Positions 1 to 7,877 of a DNA stretch of 64,000 nt are shown here, piece by piece. Below the pieces are notes generated by a model, which ran no database searches, was not told the origin of the DNA, and was given only the letters and a program-made list of their open reading frames with translations. This stretch comes from DASWZN01 sp963841635 (GTDB lineage: Bacteria; Acidobacteriota; Terriglobia; Bryobacterales; Bryobacteraceae), in assembly GCA_963841635.1 (NCBI GenBank), contig CAWJDO010000002.1, positions 1,798,001 to 1,862,000 of the forward strand, written 5' to 3'. How positions within the stretch are numbered: position 1 is the stretch's first letter; each line of letters opens with the position of its first letter. The position numbers and the translations under genes were made by a program.

Positions 1-141
1 TGCTGGTACGCATGCACGCAGACATATGTGTGCGCTGACGGCACCGCGATCGGTTCTTTTGCGGTCACGAGAACCCTAACCCATTCCACCATCAACGGAA
101 CGCCCGTCACGAAGGTGACCATCGCTAAGGACCCGATTTGA
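1..141 (+). CDS. C-terminal end of an unidentified protein (partial)
   Basis: An open frame runs from the first base to a TGA at 139-141 and encodes 46 residues containing three cysteines (CWYAC at the start, then C11) and a Thr/Val-rich beta-like tail ending in KDPI. It is followed 25 bases later by the next gene on the same strand, which fits a real gene end rather than a chance frame. The start lies outside the window. No family can be named from this tail; a secreted or surface protein is only a guess from composition. Confidence 0.45.
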   Translation, partial: CWYACTQTYVCADGTAIGSFAVTRTLTHSTINGTPVTKVTIAKDPI

Positions 142-166
142 CGATGCGACACCGAAGGACACGACC

Positions 167-988
167 ATGAGGCTCCTCTTAACCCTAGTTCCGCTCGCCT
201 TGGCCGCTGGCTTGGGCGGCCAGACGATAGAGGGTATCCCGGACATGGCGAAGCCTCTCCGAAGCGGCGAAGCTTGCGCCGACAACGACTGCATCCTGAC
301 GTCAGAGCAGTTCCTCGAGAGGGGCGGCTATGCCTCGACGTTCCAAGGCCTTGCAGCGGCCTTGCACGACCCCAGAGCCGACGTCCGCTCCCTGGCAGCG
401 GAGGAGCTTGCAAGGGGGCAGAATGCCGGCGCTCTCCGCGCGTTGCTGGAGGCCTTCTCGATCGAGCGGGCCCCGGGCACTCAGGTGTTTATGGTGGGCG
501 CGCTCGTGGCGCTGGGAGACGAAAGCGGACTCCCTACGCTCCAGCGTCTGTGTAGAAGTGAGGGCGACCCTGACCGCGCACATCGAGCGGCCGTCAGGCT
601 GTTGGCGGCGGCCTCAATGGTGAGGGTGGGCCGTGACACCTGCAATGACGACGTGATCGACACTCTCCGCTACTACGTCAGCGCTCCGAACGTCTTGCAA
701 GGCGGTTGGATCACCAACGGCCTCACTCTCGTGCTTGGGTTTCGCCACGTCTCGGCGAACCAGTCGAAGGAGGTTCGGGATCTGGCCGAAACCTGCGTGC
801 GCGGCGAAGATGCTGGCGTACGGATGCTTGCCAGCGACATCCTGGGCCGTTACGGGAATGCTGGGTCCGCCCAGAAGCTGAAGAGCGCCCTGGCGGTAGA
901 ACGCGACGTGACGGCGCGTGGGCGAATGGAGACCGCCCTCCAGCGATTGCAGGGCGCAGGGCACGACGCGACGACTGACAAGAAGTGA
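167..988 (+). CDS. Secreted HEAT-repeat-like protein
   Basis: The 273-residue product starts with a typical signal peptide (MRLLLTLVPLALAAGLGGQ), so it is probably exported. The body is helical with HEAT-like units: around residues 63-120 (DPRADVRSLAAEELARG, then a GTQVFMVGALVALGDESGLPTLQRL unit) and again near 195-265 (AGVRMLASDILGRYGNAGSAQKLKSAL). HEAT/PBS-lyase repeats are usually protein-protein scaffolds; no catalytic motif is visible. The ATG at 167 is chosen because the signal peptide begins there. Function is unknown; the unit may be co-transcribed with the gene ending at 141. Confidence 0.7.
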   Translation: MRLLLTLVPLALAAGLGGQTIEGIPDMAKPLRSGEACADNDCILTSEQFLERGGYASTFQGLAAALHDPRADVRSLAAEELARGQNAGALRALLEAFSIERAPGTQVFMVGALVALGDESGLPTLQRLCRSEGDPDRAHRAAVRLLAAASMVRVGRDTCNDDVIDTLRYYVSAPNVLQGGWITNGLTLVLGFRHVSANQSKEVRDLAETCVRGEDAGVRMLASDILGRYGNAGSAQKLKSALAVERDVTARGRMETALQRLQGAGHDATTDKK

Positions 989-1052
989 GCGCGCGGCCGT
1001 CGTCGGCTTTGGTATACCCTCGCGCCGGTGGATCGAGACGTGAGGTTCCGCT

Positions 1053-1090
1053 CCCATCCAAACTTTCTATCGCCCCCATCCAAACTTTCT
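1053..1090 (+). promoter_or_regulatory. Two 16-bp direct repeats upstream of amtB
   Basis: The sequence CCCATCCAAACTTTCT occurs at 1053-1068 and again at 1075-1090. The copies are 22 bp apart start to start, two helical turns, so a dimeric regulator could read both from one face. They sit 82-120 bp before the amtB start codon. That they are operators is inference. Confidence 0.35.
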
Positions 1091-1172
1091 TGTGGCGCGG
1101 GCGGAGGCTTCTCCATTACTGTGTAGTACTCGCCCTGTCCGCGAGCCAATACCCCGTCTGTAAAGGGAGACC

Positions 1173-2558
1173 ATGTTGATTCTCCGTATTGCCACGAGTG
1201 TTCTCTTATTGTGCTCTTCTGTTTGGGCTCAACCGGCCTCCGGGGCCGGAGCCGAAATGGCTGCCCTGAAAGCGGCCGTCAAGTCGTCCCAGTCGGCGGG
1301 CGACAACGCGTGGATGCTGATCAGTTCCGCGCTGGTGCTGATGATGACCGGGCCGGGCCTCGCGCTGTTCTACTGCGGCCTGGTGCGGAAGCGGAACGTG
1401 CTCGGCACCATGATGCAGAGCTTCGGCATGATGGCCGTCGTCACGCTGCTGTGGGCCGTGTGCGGATACAGCCTGGTATTCGGCGGCGGCAACCCGTTCA
1501 TCGGCGATCTCCGCTTCCTGTTCCTGCACGGCGTCGGCGGCGACCCGAATCCCATCTACGCGCCCACCATCCCGCATCAGACCTTCATGGTGTACCAGAT
1601 GATGTTCGCCATCATCACGCCGGCGCTCATCGCGGGCGCGTTTGCCGAACGGGTGCGGTTCAACGCCATGCTGATCTTCTCGGTGCTGTGGATGTTCCTG
1701 GTCTACTTTCCGATCGCGCACATGGTGTGGGGCGAGGGCGGGTTCCTCAACGCCTACTCGGGCGGCCGGTTCCCGGTGTTCGATTTCGCCGGCGGCACGG
1801 TGGTGCACATCAGCTCGGGATTCTCGGCGCTGGTGACGGCGCTCTACATCGGCAAGCGGCAGAACTACCCGCACGAGAAGATGGCGCCGCACAACCTGGT
1901 GCTGAGCTTTATCGGCGCATGCCTGCTGTGGGTGGGCTGGTTCGGGTTCAACGCGGGCAGCGCGCTGGCGGCGTCCTCGCTCGCGACCAGCGCATTCGTG
2001 GCCACGCACTTTGCCTCCGCGGCGGGCGCGGTTTCCTGGATGCTGGCGGAGAGAATCCGCAACGGGAAAGCCAGCGCGCTGGGCGCCATCTCGGGCGCCG
2101 TGGCGGGCCTGGCGACGGTGACGCAGGGAGCGGGCTTCGTGCAGCCGTTCAGCGCCATCCTCATTGGCCTGGTGGCGGGGGCGATGTGCTTCCTGATGGT
2201 CTCGGTGGTCAAAGAGAAGTTCCATTACGACGATTCGCTGGACGTGTTCGGGGTCCACGGCGTGGGCGGACTGATGGGATGCATACTCACCGGAGTGTTT
2301 GCGACCAGGGCCGTGAACTCGGCGCTCAAGCTGGCTAACGGCCAGGCGGCGCCGCTAGGCTGGATCGACGGCAACCCGATGCAGGTGGTGAATCAGCTTA
2401 TCGGCGCGGGCATAGGAATCGGGCTGGGCGTGGTGGGCACGCTGGTCGCCCTGAAGGTGACCTCGCTATTTACGCCACTGCGCATCTCGGAGCGGGAAGA
2501 GGACGCCGGCATGGACCTGACGCTGCACGGCGAAGAAGGGTACAATTTCGAGGCGTAG
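1173..2558 (+). CDS. amtB: Ammonium channel AmtB
   Basis: This 461-residue integral membrane protein conducts NH3/NH4+ across the inner membrane. After a cleavable leader (MLILRIATSVLLLCSSVWAQ) and a spacer, the Amt fold starts at about residue 45 (MLISSALVLMMTGPGLALFYCGLVRKRNVL). Family hallmarks include DFAGGTVVHISSG and the two pore-histidine regions, FPIAHMVWGEGG and VFGVHGVGGLMG. A GGGAGA ribosome site lies 5 bases before ATG 1173. The PII gene follows after 4 bases, the classic amtB-glnK pairing in which PII plugs the channel when nitrogen is plentiful. Direct repeats at 1053-1090 may control it. Confidence 0.97.
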   Translation: MLILRIATSVLLLCSSVWAQPASGAGAEMAALKAAVKSSQSAGDNAWMLISSALVLMMTGPGLALFYCGLVRKRNVLGTMMQSFGMMAVVTLLWAVCGYSLVFGGGNPFIGDLRFLFLHGVGGDPNPIYAPTIPHQTFMVYQMMFAIITPALIAGAFAERVRFNAMLIFSVLWMFLVYFPIAHMVWGEGGFLNAYSGGRFPVFDFAGGTVVHISSGFSALVTALYIGKRQNYPHEKMAPHNLVLSFIGACLLWVGWFGFNAGSALAASSLATSAFVATHFASAAGAVSWMLAERIRNGKASALGAISGAVAGLATVTQGAGFVQPFSAILIGLVAGAMCFLMVSVVKEKFHYDDSLDVFGVHGVGGLMGCILTGVFATRAVNSALKLANGQAAPLGWIDGNPMQVVNQLIGAGIGIGLGVVGTLVALKVTSLFTPLRISEREEDAGMDLTLHGEEGYNFEA

Positions 2559-2562
2559 CCCT

Positions 2563-2901
2563 ATGTTCAAAATCGAAGCGATTATTCAACCCTTCAAGTT
2601 GGACGGCGTGATGGAGGCCCTCAAGGCGGCCGGCATCGACGGGATCACGGTGCTCGAGGTGCGCGGCCACGGCCGGCAGAAAGGCCACAAAGAGGTCTAC
2701 CGCGGGCGCGAGTACAACGTGGACCTGCTGCCTAAGGTGATGCTCCAGATGGTGGTCCCGGCCGGGCGCAAGGAGGAAGTGATCCGGACGCTCAGCGAGG
2801 CGGCGCGCACGGGCGCGATCGGCGACGGAAAGATTTTCGTTTCCGAGATCGCGGAGGCGATCCGCATCCGCAACGACGAGCGGGGCGAGGCGGCGCTGTA
2901 G
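2563..2901 (+). CDS. glnB: Nitrogen regulatory protein PII
   Basis: The 112-residue product is a full-length PII trimer subunit, which senses 2-oxoglutarate, ATP/ADP and glutamine status and controls AmtB, GlnE and others. The T-loop reads HKEVYRGREYNVDLLPK, with Tyr51 in the uridylylation position. The C-terminal signature GDGKIFVSEIAEAIRIRNDERG is complete. Its position 4 bases behind amtB suggests a GlnK-type role, but sequence alone does not separate GlnB from GlnK. The uridylyltransferase GlnD is not in this window. Confidence 0.96.
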   Translation: MFKIEAIIQPFKLDGVMEALKAAGIDGITVLEVRGHGRQKGHKEVYRGREYNVDLLPKVMLQMVVPAGRKEEVIRTLSEAARTGAIGDGKIFVSEIAEAIRIRNDERGEAAL

Positions 2902-2940
2902 GCAAAGACGGCTCGTCGCCCGTCGCTTGTCGCCCGTCGA

Positions 2941-2970
2941 TCCGCTCCCTCACGGTCGCGGTTCGGTGCT
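2941..2970 (-). repeat. REP-like 30-bp unit, family A copy 1
   Basis: This intergenic unit contains TCCGCTCCCTCACGG followed by TCGCGGTTCGGTGCT, the reverse orientation of the family-A repeat seen eight times in the window. It lies between the converging ends of glnB and xseA, 40 bp after the glnB stop. Confidence 0.6.
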
Positions 2971-2990
2971 GAAGGGGCACGGGACGGCGG

Positions 2991-4340
2991 TCACTCCGTC
3001 ACCCGCGCCTTGAGGCGGCCGCGGGCGAGGCGGACGGCGATCGTTGACGGGGGCGGGGCGTCGGTGGCGTCCTTCAATATGCGGCCCTGGTCGTCCTGGA
3101 CGATGGCGTAGCCTCGATCGAGGACGCGGAGCGGGCTGAGCTGGTTCAGCTCGGCGGCTAGCGGCTCGTAACGTCTTCGGGCTCGCGTGAGGGTCGCGCG
3201 CATGATTTCGACGGACGTCCGGTTGGCGGCCTCCAGACGCTGGCGGGTCTGGGCGAAGCGCAGGCGCAGGTCGAGCGCCTTCAGACGCGCATCGAGTTCG
3301 CCCCAATGCACACGAGCCAGTACTAGCAGAGACCGTATGCGGGCGCGCAACTCGTAATCCACTTCGTCCACGCGCTGGAGCGAGCGGCCGATGCGACGGG
3401 ATAGCAGCGACGTCGCGCGCTCGATCCCTCGCTGGTGCAGCTTGCGCATCGCGTCCGACAGGCGGTAGCGCAGGCTCTGGCGCAGCTTCGCCTCGGCCGC
3501 CTCGATGCGCTCCACCACATGCTGCCTTGTCCCCACCACCAGCTCGGCCGCGGCCGAGGGCGTGGGAGCGCGCAGGTCGGCCACAAAATCGGCGATGGTG
3601 ACGTCGGTCTCGTGTCCCACCGCCGAAATCACAGGCACCGGGCAGGCCGCTATGGCTCGCGCCACCGCCTCCTCGTTGAAAGTCCAGAGATCTTCGAGCG
3701 AGCCGCCGCCACGTCCGACGATCAGGACGTCCGCCCATCCCGAGGCACCGAAATGTTCGATTCCACGGCAGACGTCTTCGACTGCGCCTTCGCCTTGCAC
3801 CTGGGCGGGGAATAGTCGAATGTGTAGGCCAGGGAAGCGTCGCTCCAGGATGTTGAGCAGATCGCGAATGGCGGCGCCGGAGGGCGAGGTGACGATGCCG
3901 ATGCGCCGGGGGAAGGCCGGGATGGGCCGCTTGCGCGCGGTGTCGAAGAGGCCTTCGGCCGCCAGCTTCTTTTTCAGCTGCTCGAAGGCGAGTTGCAGGG
4001 CGCCGCGGCCCTTGGGCTCCAGGGTCTCGACCAGGAGCTGGTATTCGCCGCGGACCTCATAGACGTCGATGCGGCCGCGGGCGATGACGGCCACGCCGTC
4101 CTGGGGCTTGAATTTGAGGTAGCGCGCGGTCTGGCGGAAGCAGACGCAGCGGAGCTGGGCGTCCTGCTCCTTTAGGGTGAAGTAGTAGTGGCCGCTGGCG
4201 GCGAGGCGGGTTCCGGAGATTTCGCCGGTCACCCAGACGTCGGCGAACTCCCGCTCCAGAAGGCCGTGGATGGCGGTGTTGAGCTCGGCCACGGTGAAGA
4301 CGCGGCGCCCAGGCTCAAAACGAAACGCTATCTGCTCCAT
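2991..4340 (-). CDS. xseA: Exodeoxyribonuclease VII large subunit
   Basis: XseA is the catalytic/DNA-binding large subunit of ExoVII, which degrades single-stranded DNA to short oligonucleotides together with XseB. The 449-residue product has the N-terminal OB fold (FTVAELNTAIHGLLEREFADVWVTGEIS at residues 13-40), the conserved GRGGGSLEDLWTFNEEAVARAI segment near 204-225, AVGHETDVTIADFVADLRAPTPSAAAE, then a long helical region and a GYAIV tail. The start at 4340 (MEQIAFRF) is preferred over an upstream in-frame ATG at 4391 because AAGAAGG sits 8 bases before it. The upstream segment lacks family similarity and overlaps the glnA promoter. xseB is not seen nearby. Confidence 0.95.
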   Translation of the reverse strand: MEQIAFRFEPGRRVFTVAELNTAIHGLLEREFADVWVTGEISGTRLAASGHYYFTLKEQDAQLRCVCFRQTARYLKFKPQDGVAVIARGRIDVYEVRGEYQLLVETLEPKGRGALQLAFEQLKKKLAAEGLFDTARKRPIPAFPRRIGIVTSPSGAAIRDLLNILERRFPGLHIRLFPAQVQGEGAVEDVCRGIEHFGASGWADVLIVGRGGGSLEDLWTFNEEAVARAIAACPVPVISAVGHETDVTIADFVADLRAPTPSAAAELVVGTRQHVVERIEAAEAKLRQSLRYRLSDAMRKLHQRGIERATSLLSRRIGRSLQRVDEVDYELRARIRSLLVLARVHWGELDARLKALDLRLRFAQTRQRLEAANRTSVEIMRATLTRARRRYEPLAAELNQLSPLRVLDRGYAIVQDDQGRILKDATDAPPPSTIAVRLARGRLKARVTE

Positions 4341-4353
4341 AAAAAAAACCTTC

Positions 4354-4382
4354 TTGACCGTGCCTACCCCATTCGTTATTCT
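4354..4382 (+). promoter_or_regulatory. Sigma70-type promoter of glnA
   Basis: TTGACC at 4354-4359 and TATTCT at 4377-4382 are separated by exactly 17 bp, a near-consensus housekeeping promoter pointing at glnA. Transcription would start near 4389 and leave a leader of about 70 nt. No sigma54 -24/-12 pair was found here. Confidence 0.65.
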
Positions 4383-4461
4383 AGGGAACAATTACGGTTG
4401 AGGCATCCCCCAACTGGTTTAGTCATTCGTGCGCGTGTGCATACATCCCTAGGGAGGATAG

Positions 4462-5880
4462 ATGAGTACTAAGAGTCCCAAAGAAGCAATAGAAATCGCC
4501 AAGAAAAACGACGCCAAGCAGATCGACCTGCGCTTCAGCGACATCCCCGGTCTGTGGCATCACGTCTCTTATCCCATCAGCCAACTGACCGAAGATGTCT
4601 TCGAAGAAGGCTACGGATTTGACGGCTCGAGCATACGGGCTTGGGCGGCCATCAACGAGAGCGACATGCTGCTCATGCCGGACCCGAGCACGGCCATCAT
4701 GGACCCGTTCGGCGAGACGGCGACCCTGGTCATGATCGCCGACGCGGTGGACCCGATCACGCGCCAGCATTATGAGCGCGATCCGCGCTGGATCGCCAAG
4801 AAGGCCGAGCTGTACCTGAAGAACTCGGGCATCGCCGACACGGCCTATTTCGGCCCCGAGGCGGAGTTCTTCATCTTCGACAACATCCGGTTCGACCAGG
4901 ATCAGCATTCCGGCTACTACTTCATCGACGCCGAAGAGGGCCGCTGGAATAGCGGACGCGAGAAGGACAACCTGGGCTACCGGCCTCGGTACAAGGAAGG
5001 CTACTTCCCGGTTCCTCCCACGGATCATTACCAGGATCTGCGCAGCGAGATGGTGCAGACCATGATCAAGTGCGGGCTGAACGTGGAATGCCACCATCAC
5101 GAAGTGGCCACCGGCGGGCAGGCGGAGATCGACATGCGCTTTGCTCCGCTGACCGGCATGGCGGACAGCCTGATGCTGTACAAGTACATCATCCGCAACG
5201 TCGCCAACCAGTACGGGAAGACCGTGACGTTCATGCCTAAGCCGCTGTTCCAGGACAACGGCAGCGGCATGCACTGCCACCAGAGCCTGTGGAAGGGCGA
5301 CACGCCGCTGTTCGCGGGCGACGGCTACGCGGGCCTGAGCCAGATGGCGCTGTGGTATGCGGGCGGGCTGCTGAAGCACGCGCGCGCGTTGTCGGCTCTG
5401 ATCGCACCGACCACCAACAGCTACAAGCGCCTGGTGCCGGGTTACGAAGCCCCGGTGAACCTGGCTTACTCACGGCGCAACCGTTCGGCGGCGGTCCGCA
5501 TTCCGATGTATTCTTCGAGCCCGAAGGCGAAGCGGCTCGAATTCCGTCCGCCAGATCCGGCTTGCAATCCGTACCTCGCTTTTTCGGCGATGCTGATGGC
5601 GGGCCTGGATGGCGTCCTCAACAAGATCAATCCCGGCGAGCCGCTCGACAAGGACATTTACGACCTGTCCCCCGAAGAGCTGCGCAATGTACCGTCGATG
5701 CCAGGTTCGCTCGAAGAAGCGCTGAGCTGCCTGGAAGACGATCACAACTTCCTGCTGAAGGGCGATGTCTTCACCGAGGAACTGATCGAAGCGTTCATCG
5801 ATTACAAGCGCAAGAACGAGGCGGACGCGGTTCGTCTCCGTCCCCACCCCTACGAATTCGCGCTGTACTACGACATCTAG
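4462..5880 (+). CDS. glnA: Glutamine synthetase type I
   Basis: GlnA joins glutamate and ammonia to glutamine using ATP and acts as a cytoplasmic dodecamer. The 472-residue length matches GSI. Visible are the beta-grasp domain (GYGFDGSSIRAW), the ammonia/metal site AEFFIFD, HHHEVATGGQAEID, the ATP-site segment NGSGMHCHQSLWK, and RIPMYSSSPKAKRLEFRPPDPACNPYLA. The GLDKDIYDLSPEE-like loop carries Tyr400, equivalent to the adenylylated Tyr397 of enteric GS, and the matching modifying enzyme glnE lies 2 kb away. GGGAGG precedes ATG 4462. It has its own promoter (4354-4382) and terminator (5889-5919), so it appears monocistronic. Confidence 0.98.
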   Translation: MSTKSPKEAIEIAKKNDAKQIDLRFSDIPGLWHHVSYPISQLTEDVFEEGYGFDGSSIRAWAAINESDMLLMPDPSTAIMDPFGETATLVMIADAVDPITRQHYERDPRWIAKKAELYLKNSGIADTAYFGPEAEFFIFDNIRFDQDQHSGYYFIDAEEGRWNSGREKDNLGYRPRYKEGYFPVPPTDHYQDLRSEMVQTMIKCGLNVECHHHEVATGGQAEIDMRFAPLTGMADSLMLYKYIIRNVANQYGKTVTFMPKPLFQDNGSGMHCHQSLWKGDTPLFAGDGYAGLSQMALWYAGGLLKHARALSALIAPTTNSYKRLVPGYEAPVNLAYSRRNRSAAVRIPMYSSSPKAKRLEFRPPDPACNPYLAFSAMLMAGLDGVLNKINPGEPLDKDIYDLSPEELRNVPSMPGSLEEALSCLEDDHNFLLKGDVFTEELIEAFIDYKRKNEADAVRLRPHPYEFALYYDI

Positions 5881-5888
5881 GGAAATTG

Positions 5889-5919
5889 CTGCCGGGGGCA
5901 ACGACGTTGCCCCCGGCAG
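5889..5919 (+). terminator. Hairpin terminator of glnA
   Basis: CTGCCGGGGGCAACG and CGTTGCCCCCGGCAG form a perfect 15-bp stem around a single A, starting 8 bases after the glnA stop. Only a weak T-rich stretch (CCTTTCAGCTTTCAGC) follows, so it may also act as a 3' stabilising hairpin. Confidence 0.7.
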
Positions 5920-5993
5920 AGCCTTTCAGCTTTCAGCTTCCTGCCTCCAGTCTTCAGCGGTTCCCTTTCAGTCCTCATCCTGCGGGTGCGCCA

Positions 5994-6020
5994 TGCGGAA
6001 CCGCGCGCGAGCAAGCGGAC
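5994..6020 (+). repeat. REP-like unit, family A copy 2 (degenerate)
   Basis: The stretch GCGGAACCGCGCGCGAGCAA followed by GCGGAC matches the core of family A but has lost part of its first half. It lies in the 419-bp gene-free gap 5881-6299, which otherwise holds the glnA hairpin, some simple TTCAG-type repetition and the family-B element. Confidence 0.45.
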
Positions 6021-6121
6021 GAAACGGATCAGACGGTCCTTAGTGGTCAGACCGCCAGGTCTGGTTCGTATGTGGGGCTTGGCAAGCTGCGCGCCGGTTG
6101 GTGCACTTAGTTATCCGGGAG

Positions 6122-6263
6122 GCGGACAGCCGGAGTGGGCGGCTCTCCAGAGCTGCGCCGGACGTCCACGTCCGGCTTCCGTCGTTTCAGGAAGTTGGAC
6201 GGAGGCGGGTCTGGAGACCCGCTGCAGGACTGGAGTCCTGCCCCACGGTTTCTGCCCGGTCTT
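6122..6263 (+). repeat. Multi-hairpin intergenic element, family B copy 1
   Basis: About 140 bp containing three perfect short palindromes in order: CCGGACGTCCACGTCCGG (6159-6176), GCGGGTCTGGAGACCCGC (6205-6222) and GCAGGACTGGAGTCCTGC (6224-6241), then CCCACGG. Nearly the same sequence occurs in reverse orientation at 44516-44656, and a short version at 15415-15461. No coding capacity is evident. Confidence 0.75.
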
Positions 6264-6299
6264 TGCGAAGAGGAAGAACACCTTCACACGGTCCAACGC

Positions 6300-7043
6300 T
6301 TACGGTCGCTGCCCTAGGCGGCGGCGTTTGGCCAGAAGAGCCAGGAGGATTCCTCCGGCGCCGAAGAGGGCCACGCTGCCGGGTTCTGGGGCGGGCCTAT
6401 AGGCAAGGGTGTGATCGTCGGATTCCAATCCGCCGCCGCCGGACTCGGTGAAGACGATCTGGTTGAAGTAGCCGTTCAGGTCGTAAAAGTTGAGATAGGC
6501 GAACTGCTCGCCCGCGTCCTGGCCCTGGAAGTTGACGCTGGGGTTTCCACAGAACGGGTTCGAGCCTGTGCAGGGGCCGACCAGGCCGATGAGATCCGCG
6601 GGCGTGAAGGAGTAGACCAGGGTTCCGTTCTCATAGAACTGGATCGAGTTTCCCGCATCCAGCGCGGAGAGCCACAGGCCGAAGTAGTTCACGCCCGGCA
6701 CCCCGCCGGCCGCGCTGAGGGTCACGCTGTAAGGGCCGCCACTGAAGAGCTCGGGGTAGCGCCCAGTCCCGCCGGCTCCGCCATACTGGTCCGCGGCGTA
6801 GGACAGAAAGCTGCCGGCGTACACTCCGGTGATCTCGCCGCCGGTTCCGAAGTCGGTGGTGAAGCCGCCGCCGTTCCAGGAATCGAAGGTTTCCGTCCCG
6901 ATGAGGCACCCGGGTCTTCCAACGCAGATCAAGGCGGGATCGGGCAACTGCACGCCGGCCGGCTCGTAATTTGTTACGAAGTTGTCGGCGCAGGACAAGC
7001 CGGACACGATCAGTCCGATAGCGAGTGCTCGGTGTATCGTCAA
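6300..7043 (-). CDS. PEP-CTERM sorted secreted protein
   Basis: The 247-residue product starts with a signal peptide (MTIHRALAIGLIVSGLSCA). It ends with a PEP-CTERM tail: PEPGSVALFGAGGILLALLAKRRR, that is, the PEP motif, a hydrophobic segment and a basic end. Such proteins are processed by an exosortase (EpsH-like) and usually go to the envelope or extracellular matrix. The middle part is Gly/Tyr/Phe-rich and beta-like (WNGGGFTTDFGTGGEITGVYAGSF), resembling PEP-CTERM anchor proteins that follow no enzyme family. No exosortase gene is in the window. It is transcribed toward the family-B repeat. Confidence 0.85.
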   Translation of the reverse strand: MTIHRALAIGLIVSGLSCADNFVTNYEPAGVQLPDPALICVGRPGCLIGTETFDSWNGGGFTTDFGTGGEITGVYAGSFLSYAADQYGGAGGTGRYPELFSGGPYSVTLSAAGGVPGVNYFGLWLSALDAGNSIQFYENGTLVYSFTPADLIGLVGPCTGSNPFCGNPSVNFQGQDAGEQFAYLNFYDLNGYFNQIVFTESGGGGLESDDHTLAYRPAPEPGSVALFGAGGILLALLAKRRRLGQRP

Positions 7044-7254
7044 GGCGTTTGTCTCCTATGGGCGTGGGCCGAACGGGCCTATTCCCGGTTCCTATTTGAA
7101 CCTAGCAGGTCCGATGCTCTGGAATAAAGATGCCGAAGGGCAACTGAGTACTAGGATTCGGGGCTGAGGGGTACCCGTCCGTTCCCGGTTTTCGCGGACG
7201 GTAGTGTAGTGCGTCGCGAAGTTCGAGCAGCATGACTGACAGACGACCAGCGGT

Positions 7255-7311
7255 GGGACAGGCGCGAATTTCGCAAGTGCTGCGAAATTCGAGCCAGTCC
7301 CGGGTTCGCGG
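7255..7311 (-). repeat. GAATTTCGC hairpin repeat, family C copy 1
   Basis: CGAATTTCGCA and TGCGAAATTCG form an inverted repeat, bordered by GGGACAGG and CCAGTCCCGGGTTCGCGG. The same arrangement occurs in the other orientation at 49713-49769. It occupies the 340-bp gap 7044-7383, where no gene is supported. Confidence 0.65.
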
Positions 7312-7383
7312 CCAATTCCGATGGGCGACGGAATCTGCGGCGCACTACGGTAGTGGGCTGTGAGAAGATCGGACCAGGTGGCG

Positions 7384-7869
7384 ATGCGCGGGCTGGTGGT
7401 CCAGGTCAATCTTTCCCCGGGCGGGCTGCCGAAGCGGCCGGTGCCAGAGGCGATGCTGACTCCGCTGGGATTCGAGGGCGACGACCACGCACACCCCGCA
7501 TCGCATGGCGGCCCGCTGAAAGCCGTTCTGCTCGGTGCGGCCGAGGCGACTGAGGAACTCATCGCTCGCGGTTTTCCGCTGTTCCACGGCGCGCTGGGGG
7601 AGAACGTCACAACCCGCGGGCTGGAGCGCCGCGACCTGCGCGGCGGCATGCGGTTCCGGGTTGGGCAGGCGGTCATCGAACTGACTCAGTTCCGCACGCC
7701 TTGCTCCGCGCTCGATGTCTGCGGACCCGGGCTTCGGGGGCTAATTCCCGAGAAGGGCGCGCTGCCGTCCGACCCAGGCTGGGCGATGGGCGGGTTCTAT
7801 GCGTCCGTGGTCGAGCCAGGGTGGGTTCGCGCAGGGGATATAATCTGTTTGGTGGACGCAGCCGTCTGA
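7384..7869 (+). CDS. MOSC-domain protein
   Basis: This 161-residue protein looks like a stand-alone MOSC domain (molybdenum cofactor sulfurase C-terminal type; YiiM-like proteins bind or use Moco to reduce N-hydroxylated compounds). Family-typical parts are VNLSPGGLPKRPVPEA, GFEGDDHAHPASHGGPLKAVLL, GALGENVTTRGL and the Cys-containing segment FRTPCSALDVCGPG. ATG 7384 is favoured because AGGTGG lies just before it; a GTG at 7360 in frame would add 8 residues. It ends 8 bases before glnE and is probably co-transcribed with it, with no obvious functional link. Confidence 0.85.
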   Translation: MRGLVVQVNLSPGGLPKRPVPEAMLTPLGFEGDDHAHPASHGGPLKAVLLGAAEATEELIARGFPLFHGALGENVTTRGLERRDLRGGMRFRVGQAVIELTQFRTPCSALDVCGPGLRGLIPEKGALPSDPGWAMGGFYASVVEPGWVRAGDIICLVDAAV

Positions 7870-7877
7870 CCGCCGAC

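Noticed and set aside
1090..1115. Sigma54 promoter before amtB
   Set aside because: TGGCGCGGGCGGAGGC matches the -24 element only partly and lacks the TTGC -12 element.
7092..7676. A 194-codon minus-strand frame between the PEP-CTERM and MOSC genes
   Set aside because: It overlaps half of the MOSC gene and the family-C repeat, and its product is Ser/Arg/Pro-rich without any family likeness.
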